Positions 8,365 to 17,260 of a stretch of 64,000 nt of DNA are shown piece by piece. Both the position numbers and the translations under genes were made by a program. Within the stretch, counting starts at the first letter, position 1. Every line of letters starts with the position of its first letter. The notes under the pieces are model-generated. The model saw nothing but the letters and a program-made list of their open reading frames with translations, made no database searches and was not told the DNA's origin. Location of the stretch: positions 188,059 to 252,058 of the forward strand of contig NZ_JACHJN010000007.1 of NCBI RefSeq assembly GCF_014203665.1, read 5' to 3'. The DNA is from Saccharothrix tamanrassetensis (GTDB taxonomy: Bacteria > Actinomycetota > Actinomycetes > Mycobacteriales > Pseudonocardiaceae).

Positions 8365-8856
8365 ATGAAGGTGGCCGTCCTCTCCGACACCCACGCCCCG
8401 CGCCGCTGGAAGGCCTGCCCGCCCGCCGTGGCCGAGCACCTGCGCGACGTCGACCTGATCCTGCACGCGGGCGACGTGTGCGTGCCCTCGGTGCTCGACG
8501 AGCTGGCGCGCTTCGCCCCGGTGGTCGCGGTGGCCGGCAACAACGACGGGCCCGAGGTGACCGCGTGGGGCGCGCCGGAGACCGTGGAACTCGAACTCGA
8601 CGGCCTGGCCGTCGCGATGATCCACGACAGCGGACCGGCCAAGGGCCGGACCGCCCGAATGCACCGCCGCTTCCCCGACGCGGACCTCGTCGTCTTCGGC
8701 CACTCCCACATCCCGCTGGACGAGTCCGACGACGACGTCCGGATCTTCAACCCCGGCTCCCCCACCGACCGCCGCCGCCAGCCCCGCGGCACCATCGGCC
8801 TGCTCCGCGTCGAGGCGGGTGAGCTGGTGGAAGCCCGCATCGTGCCGGTCACCTGA
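8365..8856 (+). CDS. YfcE/MJ0936-type metallophosphoesterase
   Basis: This 163-residue calcineurin-like phosphoesterase contains all metal-binding motifs: SDTHAP (residues 7-12), HAGDV, AGNNDG, a lone His in MIHDSGP, FGHSHIP, and the closing IFNPGSPTDRR typical of the YfcE/MJ0936 group. Members hydrolyse phosphodiesters with two divalent metals; the physiological substrate is usually unknown. No signal peptide is present, so it is cytoplasmic. The stop codon lies within the first unit of a 15-bp tandem repeat. Confidence 0.85.
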   Translation: MKVAVLSDTHAPRRWKACPPAVAEHLRDVDLILHAGDVCVPSVLDELARFAPVVAVAGNNDGPEVTAWGAPETVELELDGLAVAMIHDSGPAKGRTARMHRRFPDADLVVFGHSHIPLDESDDDVRIFNPGSPTDRRRQPRGTIGLLRVEAGELVEARIVPVT

Positions 8857-8890
8857 ACACCGGTCACCTGAACACCGGTTGCCTGAACAC
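8846..8890. repeat. three tandem copies of a 15-bp unit spanning a stop codon
   Basis: Units CGGTCACCTGAACAC begin at 8846 and 8861, with a 2-bp variant at 8876; a fourth partial copy follows. The phosphoesterase TGA (8854-8856) is inside the first unit, the same arrangement as the trpF repeat. Confidence 0.9.
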
Positions 8891-9027
8891 CGGTCGTCCG
8901 GACGGGCCGGGCGCCGGAGGCTACCCCGGTCGGCGGGCCCGCCCAGACAGTGGAACGCCCCGGTCCGCGAACCCGTCGACTGCCACAATCGTGCTGCGGA
9001 GTGCGTCGTGGACGATGGAGGAGCCCT

Positions 9028-10047
9028 GTGCCACTGCCCTCGGAACCGCTGCGCCAACTGGGTTTCCTCACCATCGGACTGTTCGGTGAGGACGATCCCC
9101 GGCGCGGGCACGAGTCGACGCTGGAGATCATCGAGCTGGGCGAGCGGTTGGGGTTCGACAGCGCCTGGGTGCGGCACCGGCACCTCCAGTTCGGCATCTC
9201 GTCCCCCGTCGCGGTCCTGGCGGCGGCTTCGCAGCGCACCAGCCGCATCGCGTTGGGCACCGCGGTCATCCCGCTGGGCTGGGAGAACCCGCTGCGGCTG
9301 GCCGAGGACCTGGCGACGGTCGACCTGCTGTCCGGCGGCCGGCTCAACCCCGGTGTCAGCGCCGGGCCGCCGATGCACTTCGACCGGGTCGGGCGGGCGC
9401 TGTACCCGGACACCGCCGACGCCGAGGACTTCGGCTACGAGCGGGCGCGGCGGCTGCTGGACTTCGTGCGCGGCGAACCGGCCACCGACTTCCGCGGCAC
9501 AGAGGGGTTCGAGGTCTTCTCCGACCGCGTCCAGCCGCAGTCCCCCGGTCTGGGCAGCCGGCTGTGGTACGGCGGCGGCAGCCTGCGATCGGCGCGGTGG
9601 GCGGGTGAGCACGGGATGAACTTCCTGACCAGCAGTGTGGTGAAGGCGGAGGAGTCGGAGGACTTCGCCGAGATCCAGTTGTCGCACATCCGGGCGTTCC
9701 GCGCGCACCACCCGGACGGCGACCGCGCCCGCGTCTCACAAGGGCTCGTCGTCATCCCCACCGACAGCGCCTCGCCGGCGCAACGCGCCAAGTACGAGGA
9801 GTACGCCCGGAAGCGGACACCGCGCACCGCCACGCCCCGGGGACCGGCGCGCCTGTTGTTCGCCCCGGACCTCGTCGGCACGTCCGCGGAGATCGCCGAA
9901 CGCCTCTACGCCCACGCCGCGTTCCGGGAGGTGCACGAGGTCGCGTTCGCCCTGCCCTTCACCTTCGAGCACGACGACTACGTGCAGATACTCGGCGACA
10001 TCGCGGGCCGGCTGGGACCGGCACTCGGCTGGCGGCCGTCCGCCTGA
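9028..10047 (+). CDS. LLM-class flavin-dependent oxidoreductase (luciferase-like)
   Basis: 339 residues from the GTG at 9028, which follows GGAGGAG by a few bases. It is a luciferase-like TIM barrel: LGFLTIGLFGEDD at the first strand, ERLGFDSAWVRHRHL, SRIALGTAVIPLGWENPLRLAEDLATVDLLSGGRLNPGVSAGPP, and a glycine-rich WYGGGS segment where FMN or F420 phosphate binds. These enzymes use reduced flavin or F420; the substrate cannot be read from sequence. It stands alone between the phosphoesterase and a STAS gene. Confidence 0.85.
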   Translation: MPLPSEPLRQLGFLTIGLFGEDDPRRGHESTLEIIELGERLGFDSAWVRHRHLQFGISSPVAVLAAASQRTSRIALGTAVIPLGWENPLRLAEDLATVDLLSGGRLNPGVSAGPPMHFDRVGRALYPDTADAEDFGYERARRLLDFVRGEPATDFRGTEGFEVFSDRVQPQSPGLGSRLWYGGGSLRSARWAGEHGMNFLTSSVVKAEESEDFAEIQLSHIRAFRAHHPDGDRARVSQGLVVIPTDSASPAQRAKYEEYARKRTPRTATPRGPARLLFAPDLVGTSAEIAERLYAHAAFREVHEVAFALPFTFEHDDYVQILGDIAGRLGPALGWRPSA

Positions 10048-10133
10048 CCGCAGCGCGACGACACGGGCAGCCCGGGACGACTACACTCCGGATGGCTGCC
10101 GGGAAGCCGTCGGCGCGGCGGGAGGAGCAGCCC

Positions 10134-10505
10134 GTGGAACTCGGTGTCGGCACCGGGGATGACGTCGTCGTACGCACCGCCGAGGTGGGACGGGTGGTGG
10201 CGGCGGTGGTCGGCGTGCTCGACCGGGTCAGTGCCGACCGGATCGCGGACCGCGCGGTCGGCCTGCTGAAGCCCGGCGAGGGCGTGCTGGTGCTGGACCT
10301 GTCCGGGGTGACGTTCTGCGACTCGTCCGGGCTCAGCGCGATGCTCCTGGTCTGGCGCAGGGCCAGGGAGATCGGGGCCCGGTTGGCGTTCGTGGAGATG
10401 CCCTCGCAGCTCAGCCGCCGGTTCCAGGTCACCGGGCTGCAGGAGGTGCTCGGCTGCTACCCCACCGCGGGCGACGCGCTCGCCGCGCACGACCCGGCCC
10501 GCTGA
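10134..10505 (+). CDS. STAS-domain anti-sigma factor antagonist
   Basis: A single STAS domain of about 123 residues from the GTG at 10134, which has GGAGGAG 7 nt upstream; the ATG at 10092 lacks such a site. The phosphorylatable serine lies in VTFCDSSGLSAM, the SpoIIAA/RsbV signature. Such proteins bind anti-sigma kinases when unphosphorylated and so free a sigma factor. The gene converges on a second STAS gene that belongs to the SpoIIE phosphatase operon, so the two antagonists may be alternative substrates of that phosphatase. No partner RsbW-type kinase gene is in the window. Confidence 0.87.
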   Translation: MELGVGTGDDVVVRTAEVGRVVAAVVGVLDRVSADRIADRAVGLLKPGEGVLVLDLSGVTFCDSSGLSAMLLVWRRAREIGARLAFVEMPSQLSRRFQVTGLQEVLGCYPTAGDALAAHDPAR

Positions 10506-10533
10506 CGCAGCGGCGAGCCGGCCCGGCGGGCGG

Positions 10534-10893
10534 TCAGCTGTCGAGCTGGTGCTCGCGTTCGGGCTCGACCGACCGGGTGAGGTGGTTGTACGTGTTGGTC
10601 CTGCGCAGCAGGCGGTCCAGCGCGGCCGGGCGGTTCTCCAGGTGCAGCACGCCGCCGACCGCGTCGAGTCTCCGGTGCACGGCGAGCAGCGTGCCCAGGC
10701 CGTAGGAGTCGCAGAACGTCACCTCGCCGCAGTCGAGGCGCAGGCGGCGCACCGGGTGGTCGGCCAGCAGGTCGGCGACGACCCCCAGCAGGCGGTCGCC
10801 GCTGTCGAAGACGATCTCGCCGGACACCACGATCCGGGCGGTGTGCGCGTCGACGATGGCCAGGGTGCAGGTGAGCTGGTGCGGCGAACTCAT
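10534..10893 (-). CDS. STAS-domain protein, last gene of the SpoIIE/B12 operon
   Basis: 119 residues forming a STAS domain with VTFCDSYGLGTLL at the phosphoserine site (DSYG in place of DSSG). Its ATG overlaps the stop of the B12-binding protein gene (ATGA), so translation is coupled. It should be a target of the SpoIIE-type phosphatase encoded first in the operon. The C-terminal tail (RSVEPEREHQLDS) is acidic and extends past the usual domain. Confidence 0.85.
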   Translation of the reverse strand: MSSPHQLTCTLAIVDAHTARIVVSGEIVFDSGDRLLGVVADLLADHPVRRLRLDCGEVTFCDSYGLGTLLAVHRRLDAVGGVLHLENRPAALDRLLRRTNTYNHLTRSVEPEREHQLDS

Positions 10894-11984
10894 GCGGCAG
10901 GTCCATGATCGTGATCGGGCCCCTCGACGCCGAGGGTGCGGGTCGACAGTTCGTGGGCACGCGCGAGGACGCGCTTGGCCCGGGGGAAGTCGCGGAGTTC
11001 GGCGGCGAGCACGTCCAGCGCCGGCGGCAGGAAGCGGGCGGGCACGCCGCGGGCGCCGAGGATGTCGGTCGTCCAGGCCAGGAAGCCGAGGAACAGGGCG
11101 TCGTCGTCGATGTAGAGGGACGCGGCGAGGAAGTCCACGATGTGCGCGAGGTCCTGCGCGGTGTGGTGGCGCTGTGACTCGCTGTAGGAGGCGAGCTCGG
11201 GGAACCGCGCCTCCAGGGCCGAGTACGCGGCCTTGACCAGCTGCCCGCTGGTCCGCGACACCATCGTGTACTCCTGGTCGCCCAGGTGGGGCAGGTCGTC
11301 GATCGGCTGGTGGGTGCCGCGCGGGCGGGGCAGCGGGGCCTCGGTGAGCCGGTCGGCCGCCGAGCGCGCGTCGGGAGCCCAGAAGTCCGCGCCGAGCAGC
11401 CGCGCGTACCGGCCGTCCGGGCCGAACGCGCCGCCGCCCGCGAGCACCGGTACCCCGGCGGCCTGGCAGGCGGTGATGGTGGCGTGCGCGGTCGGCAGCC
11501 GGGTCGCGATGGAACCGGACAGCGCGACGGCGTCCGGCCCGGTGCTGTGCAGGTGGGTGATCAGGTGCGGCGCGGGCACCTGGGCGCCGAGGTAGTCGAC
11601 GCGGAAGCCGCGCAGCCTGAGCACCTCGGAGAGCAGCCGGGCGGGCAGCGCGTGCCACTCGCCGTCCACGCACGCCACCGTGATCCGGCCCCGGTGCGGT
11701 TCGGGGAACGTCGCGGTGCCGGCGAGCGTGGCGATCACGCGTTCGTTGATCGCGGTCGCGGCGTGCTCCTGCGCGACGGTCAGGCGGTTGGCCGCCCACT
11801 CCGCGCCGACCCTCCGCTGCACCGCGCCGATCACGTCGAGCAGCACGGACTCGGTGTCCAGGCCTTCCCCGGACGCGGTCAGCACGACGTCCCTGGCCGC
11901 GTGCTCGTCGCCGACCACCACGGCTTCCCACAGCCGCTGCGCACAGGTCCGCGCGTCCAGGGTTTCACGGGTGGTGGTGGTCAT
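10890..11984 (-). CDS. cobalamin-binding protein, CarH-like sensory module without DNA-binding domain
   Basis: 364 residues. Residues 10-95 form a helical cap with VGAEWAANRLTVAQEHAAT, the W...EH pattern of B12-binding cap domains. Residues 100-225 form a Rossmann-like domain opening VACVDGEWHALPARLL, which carries the E-x-H motif of CarH/LitR-type photoreceptors rather than the enzyme motif DxHxxG, then YLGAQVPAPHL, ALSGS and LAGGGAFG. Residues 240-364 form a separate helical domain (QRHHTAQDLAHIVDFL) that I do not recognise. There is no MerR domain. ATGA overlaps join it to the SpoIIE phosphatase before it and the STAS gene after it, so it probably feeds a B12, light or redox signal into partner switching. 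Confidence 0.8.
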   Translation of the reverse strand: MTTTTRETLDARTCAQRLWEAVVVGDEHAARDVVLTASGEGLDTESVLLDVIGAVQRRVGAEWAANRLTVAQEHAATAINERVIATLAGTATFPEPHRGRITVACVDGEWHALPARLLSEVLRLRGFRVDYLGAQVPAPHLITHLHSTGPDAVALSGSIATRLPTAHATITACQAAGVPVLAGGGAFGPDGRYARLLGADFWAPDARSAADRLTEAPLPRPRGTHQPIDDLPHLGDQEYTMVSRTSGQLVKAAYSALEARFPELASYSESQRHHTAQDLAHIVDFLAASLYIDDDALFLGFLAWTTDILGARGVPARFLPPALDVLAAELRDFPRAKRVLARAHELSTRTLGVEGPDHDHGPAA

Positions 11985-13621
11985 GCGCCCCGTCCATGGC
12001 CGCCGACAGCGGTCAGGTGCCTGCCGCGCGGTGCGGTGATCGCCAGCACCGCGATGTCGTCGTGGCTGCCCCCGCCGATCCACTGGGACGCCACCATGTG
12101 CACGTGCTCGGCCACCGCGTCGGCGGGCATCCCGGCGCAGGAGGCCAGCACCGCGTGCAGCCGTTCTTCGCCGAACATCTCCCCGCCCAACGGCCCGCCC
12201 ATGGCCTCGGTGATGCCGTCGGTGTAGAGCAGGCAGGTCTCGCCGGGCGCGAGGACGACCTCCGCGGTGGTGGCTTCGATCTCGGGGAGCACTCCGATCA
12301 GGGTGCCGTGGGCGGGCACCTCCTGCACCTCTCCCGTCGTGCGCACCACCAGCGGCGGCAGGTGCCCACCGCTGGTCAGCCGCAGCCGCACCTCGCTGCC
12401 GACCCGGGCCACCGAGGCCAGCACGACCGTGACGAACCGGGTGTCGTGCGAGTCGAGCAGCGCGTTGTTCAACAGCTCCAGCATCCGCCGGTGGTCGGAG
12501 GCCATCGGCAGCAGCGCCTGCAGCGTGGTGCGGACCTTGCCGGTCAGCACCGCCGCCTCCAGGCCCTTGCCGCACACGTCGCCGAGCACGGCCAGCGACT
12601 CCACGGCCCCAGCTCCGGTCGTGACGGCGGCCGGGTGGACGTCGTAGAAGTCGCCGCCGACCCGTTCGGTGTCCAGCGCCGGCCGGTAGCGGCCGGCGAA
12701 CTCGATGCCGTCGACCTGGTGCAGCTTCGGGGGCAGCAGGTCGCGCATCAGGGTTTCGGTGATGGAGACCTGCTGGGCGAACATCCGCGCCGCCGACATG
12801 GCCGCGCCCGCACGGGCCGCGAACAGCCGGGCGAACACCTCTTCGTCCTCGCTGAACGCGCGTTGCTCGGTGCGCCGCAGCAGGATCAGCGCGCCCGCCG
12901 GGACGCCGTGGCCGGGCAGCGGCGTCACCACGATCGACCCGATCTCGCCGAACTCCTCGGGCACCAGCCAGCCGGGCGCGGACGACGGTTCGATCCAGCG
13001 GGACGGCACCGGCGGGAAGCCCTGCAGCGCCTCGGCCAGCCCGGCGACGTCGTCCGGGTCCACGGCGAGCCGCTCGTGCACCACGTCGCCGCCGCGCACG
13101 CACCGGGCGACCGGGAAGTCGCGCCGGCCGCCGGGTGCGATCACCCACGCCGCGTCGGCCAGGTGACCGGCCGCCAGTTCGGCCGCGACCTGCATGCACC
13201 GCTCGGGGTTCAGCGAGGTCAGCAGCCTGGACGACACCTCGCCGAGCACGGCGGTGCGCTCCCGTTCGAGCCGCAGCGCCTCCCGCGCCAGCCGGGTGTC
13301 GGTGTCCTCCACCAGCCACCACGTCACGGTGCCGTCGTCGCCGCCGACGGGGTGGGCCTCGAAGCTGCGTTCGCCGATCAGCCCCGACACCCGGTCACGG
13401 GTTCCGCCGGTGTGGCGCTCGTGCGCCTCCACCAGCCAACCGGGACACGTCCCGGCCATCGACCCGCCCACCGCCGCGCCGGGGAACAGCACCAGCGCCG
13501 CCTCGTTCACCACTCGCACCGCACCCGCCGCGTCGACCGACACCACGGGGTAGGGCGCGCTTCGCCAGCCCACGTCCTGCTGGACGTCGGACTGCCGGAC
13601 CACACGACTGGTCTTCACCAC
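11981..13621 (-). CDS. PAS-GAF-SpoIIE serine phosphatase
   Basis: About 546 residues from the GTG at 13621 (start uncertain, no strong ribosome site). An N-terminal PAS-like domain (YPVVSVDAAGAVRVVNEAAL) is followed by a GAF domain (ERERTAVLGEVSSRLLTSLNPERCMQVAA onward) and a C-terminal PP2C/SpoIIE domain. The latter keeps ERVGGDFYDV, LGDVCGKGLEAA, TSGGHLPPLV, LLYTDGITEA and GGSHDDIAVLAI, the metal-binding Asp and Gly set. It should dephosphorylate STAS antagonists. It is the first gene of an operon with the B12-binding and STAS proteins. Confidence 0.88.
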   Translation of the reverse strand: MVKTSRVVRQSDVQQDVGWRSAPYPVVSVDAAGAVRVVNEAALVLFPGAAVGGSMAGTCPGWLVEAHERHTGGTRDRVSGLIGERSFEAHPVGGDDGTVTWWLVEDTDTRLAREALRLERERTAVLGEVSSRLLTSLNPERCMQVAAELAAGHLADAAWVIAPGGRRDFPVARCVRGGDVVHERLAVDPDDVAGLAEALQGFPPVPSRWIEPSSAPGWLVPEEFGEIGSIVVTPLPGHGVPAGALILLRRTEQRAFSEDEEVFARLFAARAGAAMSAARMFAQQVSITETLMRDLLPPKLHQVDGIEFAGRYRPALDTERVGGDFYDVHPAAVTTGAGAVESLAVLGDVCGKGLEAAVLTGKVRTTLQALLPMASDHRRMLELLNNALLDSHDTRFVTVVLASVARVGSEVRLRLTSGGHLPPLVVRTTGEVQEVPAHGTLIGVLPEIEATTAEVVLAPGETCLLYTDGITEAMGGPLGGEMFGEERLHAVLASCAGMPADAVAEHVHMVASQWIGGGSHDDIAVLAITAPRGRHLTAVGGHGRGA

Positions 13622-14026
13622 GCCAACGGACCCGTACAGGGCCCCACCACCCCACTGCTCTCGGTTGCACGACGCGAGGCGGGAAGATCGTGCTCCGAGA
13701 TTCCCGGCTCGCCTGAACAGCCTAGATTGCCAGACAGGCCCGCTCCCGGCGACCGCCGTACGCGGCGGACGCGGCCGGCCGGATTCCATAGTGGGAGGTC
13801 ACGGCGCCGATGAGCGGCGGCGAAGTTTTTCCGCCCGACACGGCTGGAATAACCCAGGTGGGGGTACTGCGGGCGGCCGTTCAGCCGTCAACGAGGTCGC
13901 CGCCACACGCGCCGACGAGGAGCACGTTCCCGGTCGGGGATTCCCCTTCGCGCCGGTAATCCCCGTTGCGCCGGTAGAAGCCCGACAGGCTGTGTGGACC
14001 TCGGATTTCGGGGAAACCCGTCGCAC
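13622..14026. other. intergenic region between divergent SpoIIE operon and yihY-like gene
   Basis: About 400 bp without a supported gene. It should hold both divergent promoters. I looked for stress-sigma (GTTT-N-GGGTAT-like) boxes and found none with acceptable spacing. A short AT-richer patch lies near 13820-13855. Confidence 0.5.
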
Positions 14027-14956
14027 ATGGCCTCAGCACCCGCCGCACCGACCCAGCTGCCGAAGCGCTCCTGGTGGGCCGTGCTCAAGCGCACGGTCAA
14101 GGAGTTCAACGACGACAACCTCACCGACTGGGCCGCCGCGCTCACCTACTACGCGGTCCTCTCGCTGTTCCCCGGCCTGCTGCTGCTCACCTCGTTGCTG
14201 GGCCTGCTGGGACCGGACGCGACGCAGTCGGTCAAGGACAGCCTGGACGTGCTGGGGCCGGGCGAGGCGAAGGACCTGATCGTCGGCGGGATCGACAACC
14301 TCCAGAAGTCCAGCGGCATCGCGGGCCCGCTGGCCGTCGTCGGCCTGGTCACCGCGCTGTGGTCGGCGTCCGGCTACGTGGGCGCGTTCATGCGCGCGGC
14401 CAACTCCATCTACGACGTGGAGGAAGGCCGCCCGTTCTGGAAGGTCATCCCGCTGCGACTGGTGTTGACCGTCGGCGTGGTGATCCTGCTCGCACTGACC
14501 GCGCTGGGCGTCACGCTCACCGGTGGCGTCGCCGAGTGGCTGGGCGAGGTCCTGGGCCTCGGTACGACGTTCGTCACGGTGTGGGACATCGCGAAGTGGC
14601 CGGTGCTGTTCCTGTTGGCCAGCCTCGCCATCGGCCTGTTGTACTGGGCATCGCCGAACGTCCGGCAACCGGCTTTGCTGTGGATCACGCCGGGCGGCCT
14701 GCTGGCCGTGCTGGCCTGGCTGGTGGCGTCCACCGGCTTCGCGCTCTACGTGGCCAACGCCGGTTCGTACAACAAGACCTACGGCTCCCTGGCCGGCGTC
14801 ATCATCTTCCTGGTGTGGCTCTGGATCTCCAACCTGGCCCTCCTGCTGGGCGCGGAGCTGGACGCGGAACTCGAACGCGGCAGGCGCATGGAGAGCGGCC
14901 AGTCCGACGGCCAGGACCCGGTGGCCCCGCCCCGTGACACCCAGGCGATGTCCTAG
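14027..14956 (+). CDS. YihY/BrkB family inner-membrane protein
   Basis: 309 residues from the ATG at 14027 (a GTG at 13994 is an alternative). The family signature is clear: a soluble N-terminus with FNDDNLTDWAAALTYYAVLSLFPGLLLL, about six transmembrane segments, an IDNLQKSSG loop, and the conserved NAGSYNKTYGSLAGVIIFLVWLWISN stretch near the end. The tail (residues 285-309) is polar and cytoplasmic. The YihY/BrkB group, once thought to be ribonuclease BN, is now regarded as membrane proteins of unknown transport role. A strong hairpin follows the gene. Confidence 0.9.
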   Translation: MASAPAAPTQLPKRSWWAVLKRTVKEFNDDNLTDWAAALTYYAVLSLFPGLLLLTSLLGLLGPDATQSVKDSLDVLGPGEAKDLIVGGIDNLQKSSGIAGPLAVVGLVTALWSASGYVGAFMRAANSIYDVEEGRPFWKVIPLRLVLTVGVVILLALTALGVTLTGGVAEWLGEVLGLGTTFVTVWDIAKWPVLFLLASLAIGLLYWASPNVRQPALLWITPGGLLAVLAWLVASTGFALYVANAGSYNKTYGSLAGVIIFLVWLWISNLALLLGAELDAELERGRRMESGQSDGQDPVAPPRDTQAMS

Positions 14957-14963
14957 CCCCGGC

Positions 14964-14998
14964 GGAGGGCCCCCGGGCACCGCGCCCGAGGACCCTCC
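14964..14998. terminator. bidirectional hairpin terminator between convergent genes
   Basis: Arms GGAGGGCCCCCGGGC (14964-14978) and GCCCGAGGACCCTCC (14984-14998) pair with two mismatches around a 5-nt loop. It lies in the 51-bp gap between the yihY-like gene and the convergent PKD-protein gene. There is no T-tract, as is usual in high-GC actinomycetes. Confidence 0.75.
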
Positions 14999-15007
14999 GA
15001 GACCCGG

Positions 15008-16465
15008 TCAGCCGACAACCACGCCCTTCGTCGCCGCCGCCTTCACGGTGGTGGGGACCGAGACGACCTCGTTGTCGAACGGCAGCGCGTCGTTGGCACC
15101 TTGGATGGCCACCACCGCCTTGAAGGTGACCTTGCCCACAGCGGCGTCGTCCGGGGAGAAGGTGTAGCGGAACGGGAACTGGGTGGTGCCGGCTTTCACC
15201 GGCAGCCACTGGGTCGCCGATCCGACTTCCTCGAAGCCGGTCGGGCTGCTGCGGTACAGGGTGACCCTGGCGCTCTCGTCGTAGCGCTGGTTGGACACGG
15301 TCACCGTGATCGGGTGGCTGCGGCCGGCGATGCCCGTCGACGGCACGGCGAAGCGGCTGATCGCCACGTCATGGGTCCGGATGGCCAGTGGTTTGGCAAC
15401 GGTCGCCGATCGGCCGTCGGCGGTCTGCACGGTAAGACGGACCGAGTAGTCGCCGTCGGCGGTGTAGCGGTGGCTCACTTCCGGCGTGGTGGCCGTGGTG
15501 CCGTCGCCGAAGTCCCACAGCCATTCGGTGAACTGGCCGTCGGCCGGGTCGTGGGACTCGTTGGAGAACGTGATCCGGCTGTACACGGACGGGTCGGTCG
15601 CGTCGTGGTCGAAGTCGGCGACCGGTTCCGGCGCCACGGTGAAGTCCAGTTCGAGTTCCGGGTTCACCGGGTTGTACGGCGCGAGCTGGATGTAGTAGGT
15701 CTGCCCCGCCGTGGCCCGGAACGTGGCCGAAGCCTCGTAGGTCGCGCAGGCCACCCGCTCCAGGTTCCTCGGTTCGGTGCCGGTGTACACCGCCACCGAA
15801 CCGTAAGTGCGCTGGTCCAGCGTGACGGAACGGGTTCCTGGCGCCGTGTAGGAGTACCAGACGGTCTGGGGCGAGGAGACACACCAATCCGGCTCGTCCG
15901 GTTCACTGGTCGCCGCCGCGGTGTCCACCCGGATGTTCTGCGGTGGCACCGCGTTGATCGGCACGGCGGCGGCGAAGTCGTCGTTGGCCGGCGCACGGGC
16001 ACTGGCGACGCTGAAGTGCAGCGTGCCGCCCACGCGCGAGCTGCTCGCGAGGAAGTAGTAGGTGACACCGGCGAGGGCCTTGAAGCTGAGTTCGGAGTGC
16101 TTCGCGCCTCTGGCGTTGTCGTTGCACGCCTCTTGGAGCAGTCCACGCGGCTGCTCGGAGAAGGCGCCCAGCAGGGTGTCGTAGTCACTGCCGAGCGTGG
16201 ACGCCTTGAGCACCCCGTCGGTGCTCGGCGTGATCGTGAACCACACCGTGCCGTGCTCGAAGCTGCACCCGTACGGGTCGTCGGCCTCCGGTGACGCCTC
16301 GGCCGTCGACTGGACGGCGGTGAAGGGCAGGGCGGCGATCCGGGTGGCGTCGGCGAAGTCGTCGTTGTCGGGCGGCGCGGCGTGCGCGACGCCTTGGGAG
16401 GTCAGGCCGAGCACGACGGCGGCCACCGCGGTCAGCGCCCGGCGCAGGACAGGTCTCAGGGTCAT
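15008..16465 (-). CDS. secreted multidomain protein with PPC-like and PKD domains
   Basis: 485 residues with a Sec signal peptide cleaved after about residue 29 (GVAHA-AP). Two similar beta domains follow: residues 31-155 (PPDNDDFADATRIAALPF...GTVWFTITP) and 157-275 (PANDDFAAAVPINAVPP...TVWYSYTAP), a PPC-like repeat found in secreted bacterial proteins. A PKD domain at 280-365 contains WLWDFGDGTTATT. The last 110 residues look like a CARDB/invasin-type beta domain. No catalytic motif is present, so it is probably an adhesive or structural exoprotein. Confidence 0.75.
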   Translation of the reverse strand: MTLRPVLRRALTAVAAVVLGLTSQGVAHAAPPDNDDFADATRIAALPFTAVQSTAEASPEADDPYGCSFEHGTVWFTITPSTDGVLKASTLGSDYDTLLGAFSEQPRGLLQEACNDNARGAKHSELSFKALAGVTYYFLASSSRVGGTLHFSVASARAPANDDFAAAVPINAVPPQNIRVDTAAATSEPDEPDWCVSSPQTVWYSYTAPGTRSVTLDQRTYGSVAVYTGTEPRNLERVACATYEASATFRATAGQTYYIQLAPYNPVNPELELDFTVAPEPVADFDHDATDPSVYSRITFSNESHDPADGQFTEWLWDFGDGTTATTPEVSHRYTADGDYSVRLTVQTADGRSATVAKPLAIRTHDVAISRFAVPSTGIAGRSHPITVTVSNQRYDESARVTLYRSSPTGFEEVGSATQWLPVKAGTTQFPFRYTFSPDDAAVGKVTFKAVVAIQGANDALPFDNEVVSVPTTVKAAATKGVVVG

Positions 16466-16691
16466 CTTGTGTTACCCCTCTGCTGGTCGGAATCCCCCAG
16501 CGCCCACGTCCCGGGGTTCCGGGGTGGTGGAGTCGCCGACGCTAGGACCGGACCGCGGCTCCGGGTCGGCCGCTTCGGTGCATCCGCACTCGCTCGGCCG
16601 AGCACGGCCACCCGAACGGCTCCCGGCCGCTACCCAGCGGCACGACCCGGTAGCTTGGCACCGTCACGTACCCACTCGGCGAGGTAGGACG

Positions 16692-17051
16692 TTGGGACTT
16701 TTCACCCTGCCCGAAGCGCGGCGTGAACTGGACCGGCTGCGGCCGGTGCTGGACGAGATCGTCGGGCTCAGAGCCGACGCAGCCGAGTTGTCCGCCGCGC
16801 TCGGCGCCGGCGAGCCGACCGCGCTGGGTGGACTGGCCGAGTTCAAGGCCGCGCAGGCCCGGCTGGACGACCTGATGAGCACGGTGCAGGCGACCGGCGC
16901 CGAGCTGAAGGGCTTCGCCCCGCTGCTGGTGGACTTCCCGTCCGAGCTGGACGGCGTGCCGGTGCTGCTGTGCTGGCTGGAGGGCGACCGGGGACTGGAC
17001 TGGTACCACCGGGCCGACCTGGGCTTCGCCGGTCGCCGCAGGCTCCCCTGA
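16692..17051 (+). CDS. DUF2203 family protein
   Basis: 119 residues read from a TTG at 16692, chosen because GAGG and AGGA lie just upstream and the preceding sequence is not conserved-looking. The pattern LFTLPEARRELDRLRPVLDEI at the N-terminus, a helical middle and the ending VLLCWLEGDRGLDWYHRADLGFAGRRRLP are typical of DUF2203, small cytoplasmic proteins of unknown function. It stands alone. Confidence 0.75.
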   Translation: MGLFTLPEARRELDRLRPVLDEIVGLRADAAELSAALGAGEPTALGGLAEFKAAQARLDDLMSTVQATGAELKGFAPLLVDFPSELDGVPVLLCWLEGDRGLDWYHRADLGFAGRRRLP

Positions 17052-17094
17052 GCCCACGCCGGCGGCACGACCGCCACACGACCGCCCGCCGTGG

Positions 17095-17192
17095 GCCGTC
17101 CGGCCGGTCGAGTCGGCACTGCCGGTCACCAGTGTGCGGCCGTCCGGGCTGAACGCCGGTCCGACCACCGCCGACGTGGCCCGGTCCGGTTG
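17095..17192 (-). pseudogene. possible remnant of a WD40-repeat gene
   Basis: On the minus strand one frame reads TSAVVGPAFSPDGRTLVTGSADS, very close to one blade of a WD40 repeat. The frame loses this character within about 30 codons on both sides, and no start or ribosome site serves it. I read it as a leftover of a decayed WD40 gene, though chance similarity in GC-rich sequence is possible. Confidence 0.4.
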
Positions 17193-17260
17193 TTCCGATT
17201 TTTCTGTTCAGCTCTTGTCCGGCGACACCGAACAACGTGGTTCCGGTAGAAGAACGGGGT

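Noticed and set aside
13622..14026. Stress-sigma (SigB-type) promoters for the divergent SpoIIE and yihY-like genes
   Set aside because: GTTT-like and GGGTA-like elements exist, but spacing is about 35 bp instead of 12-16.
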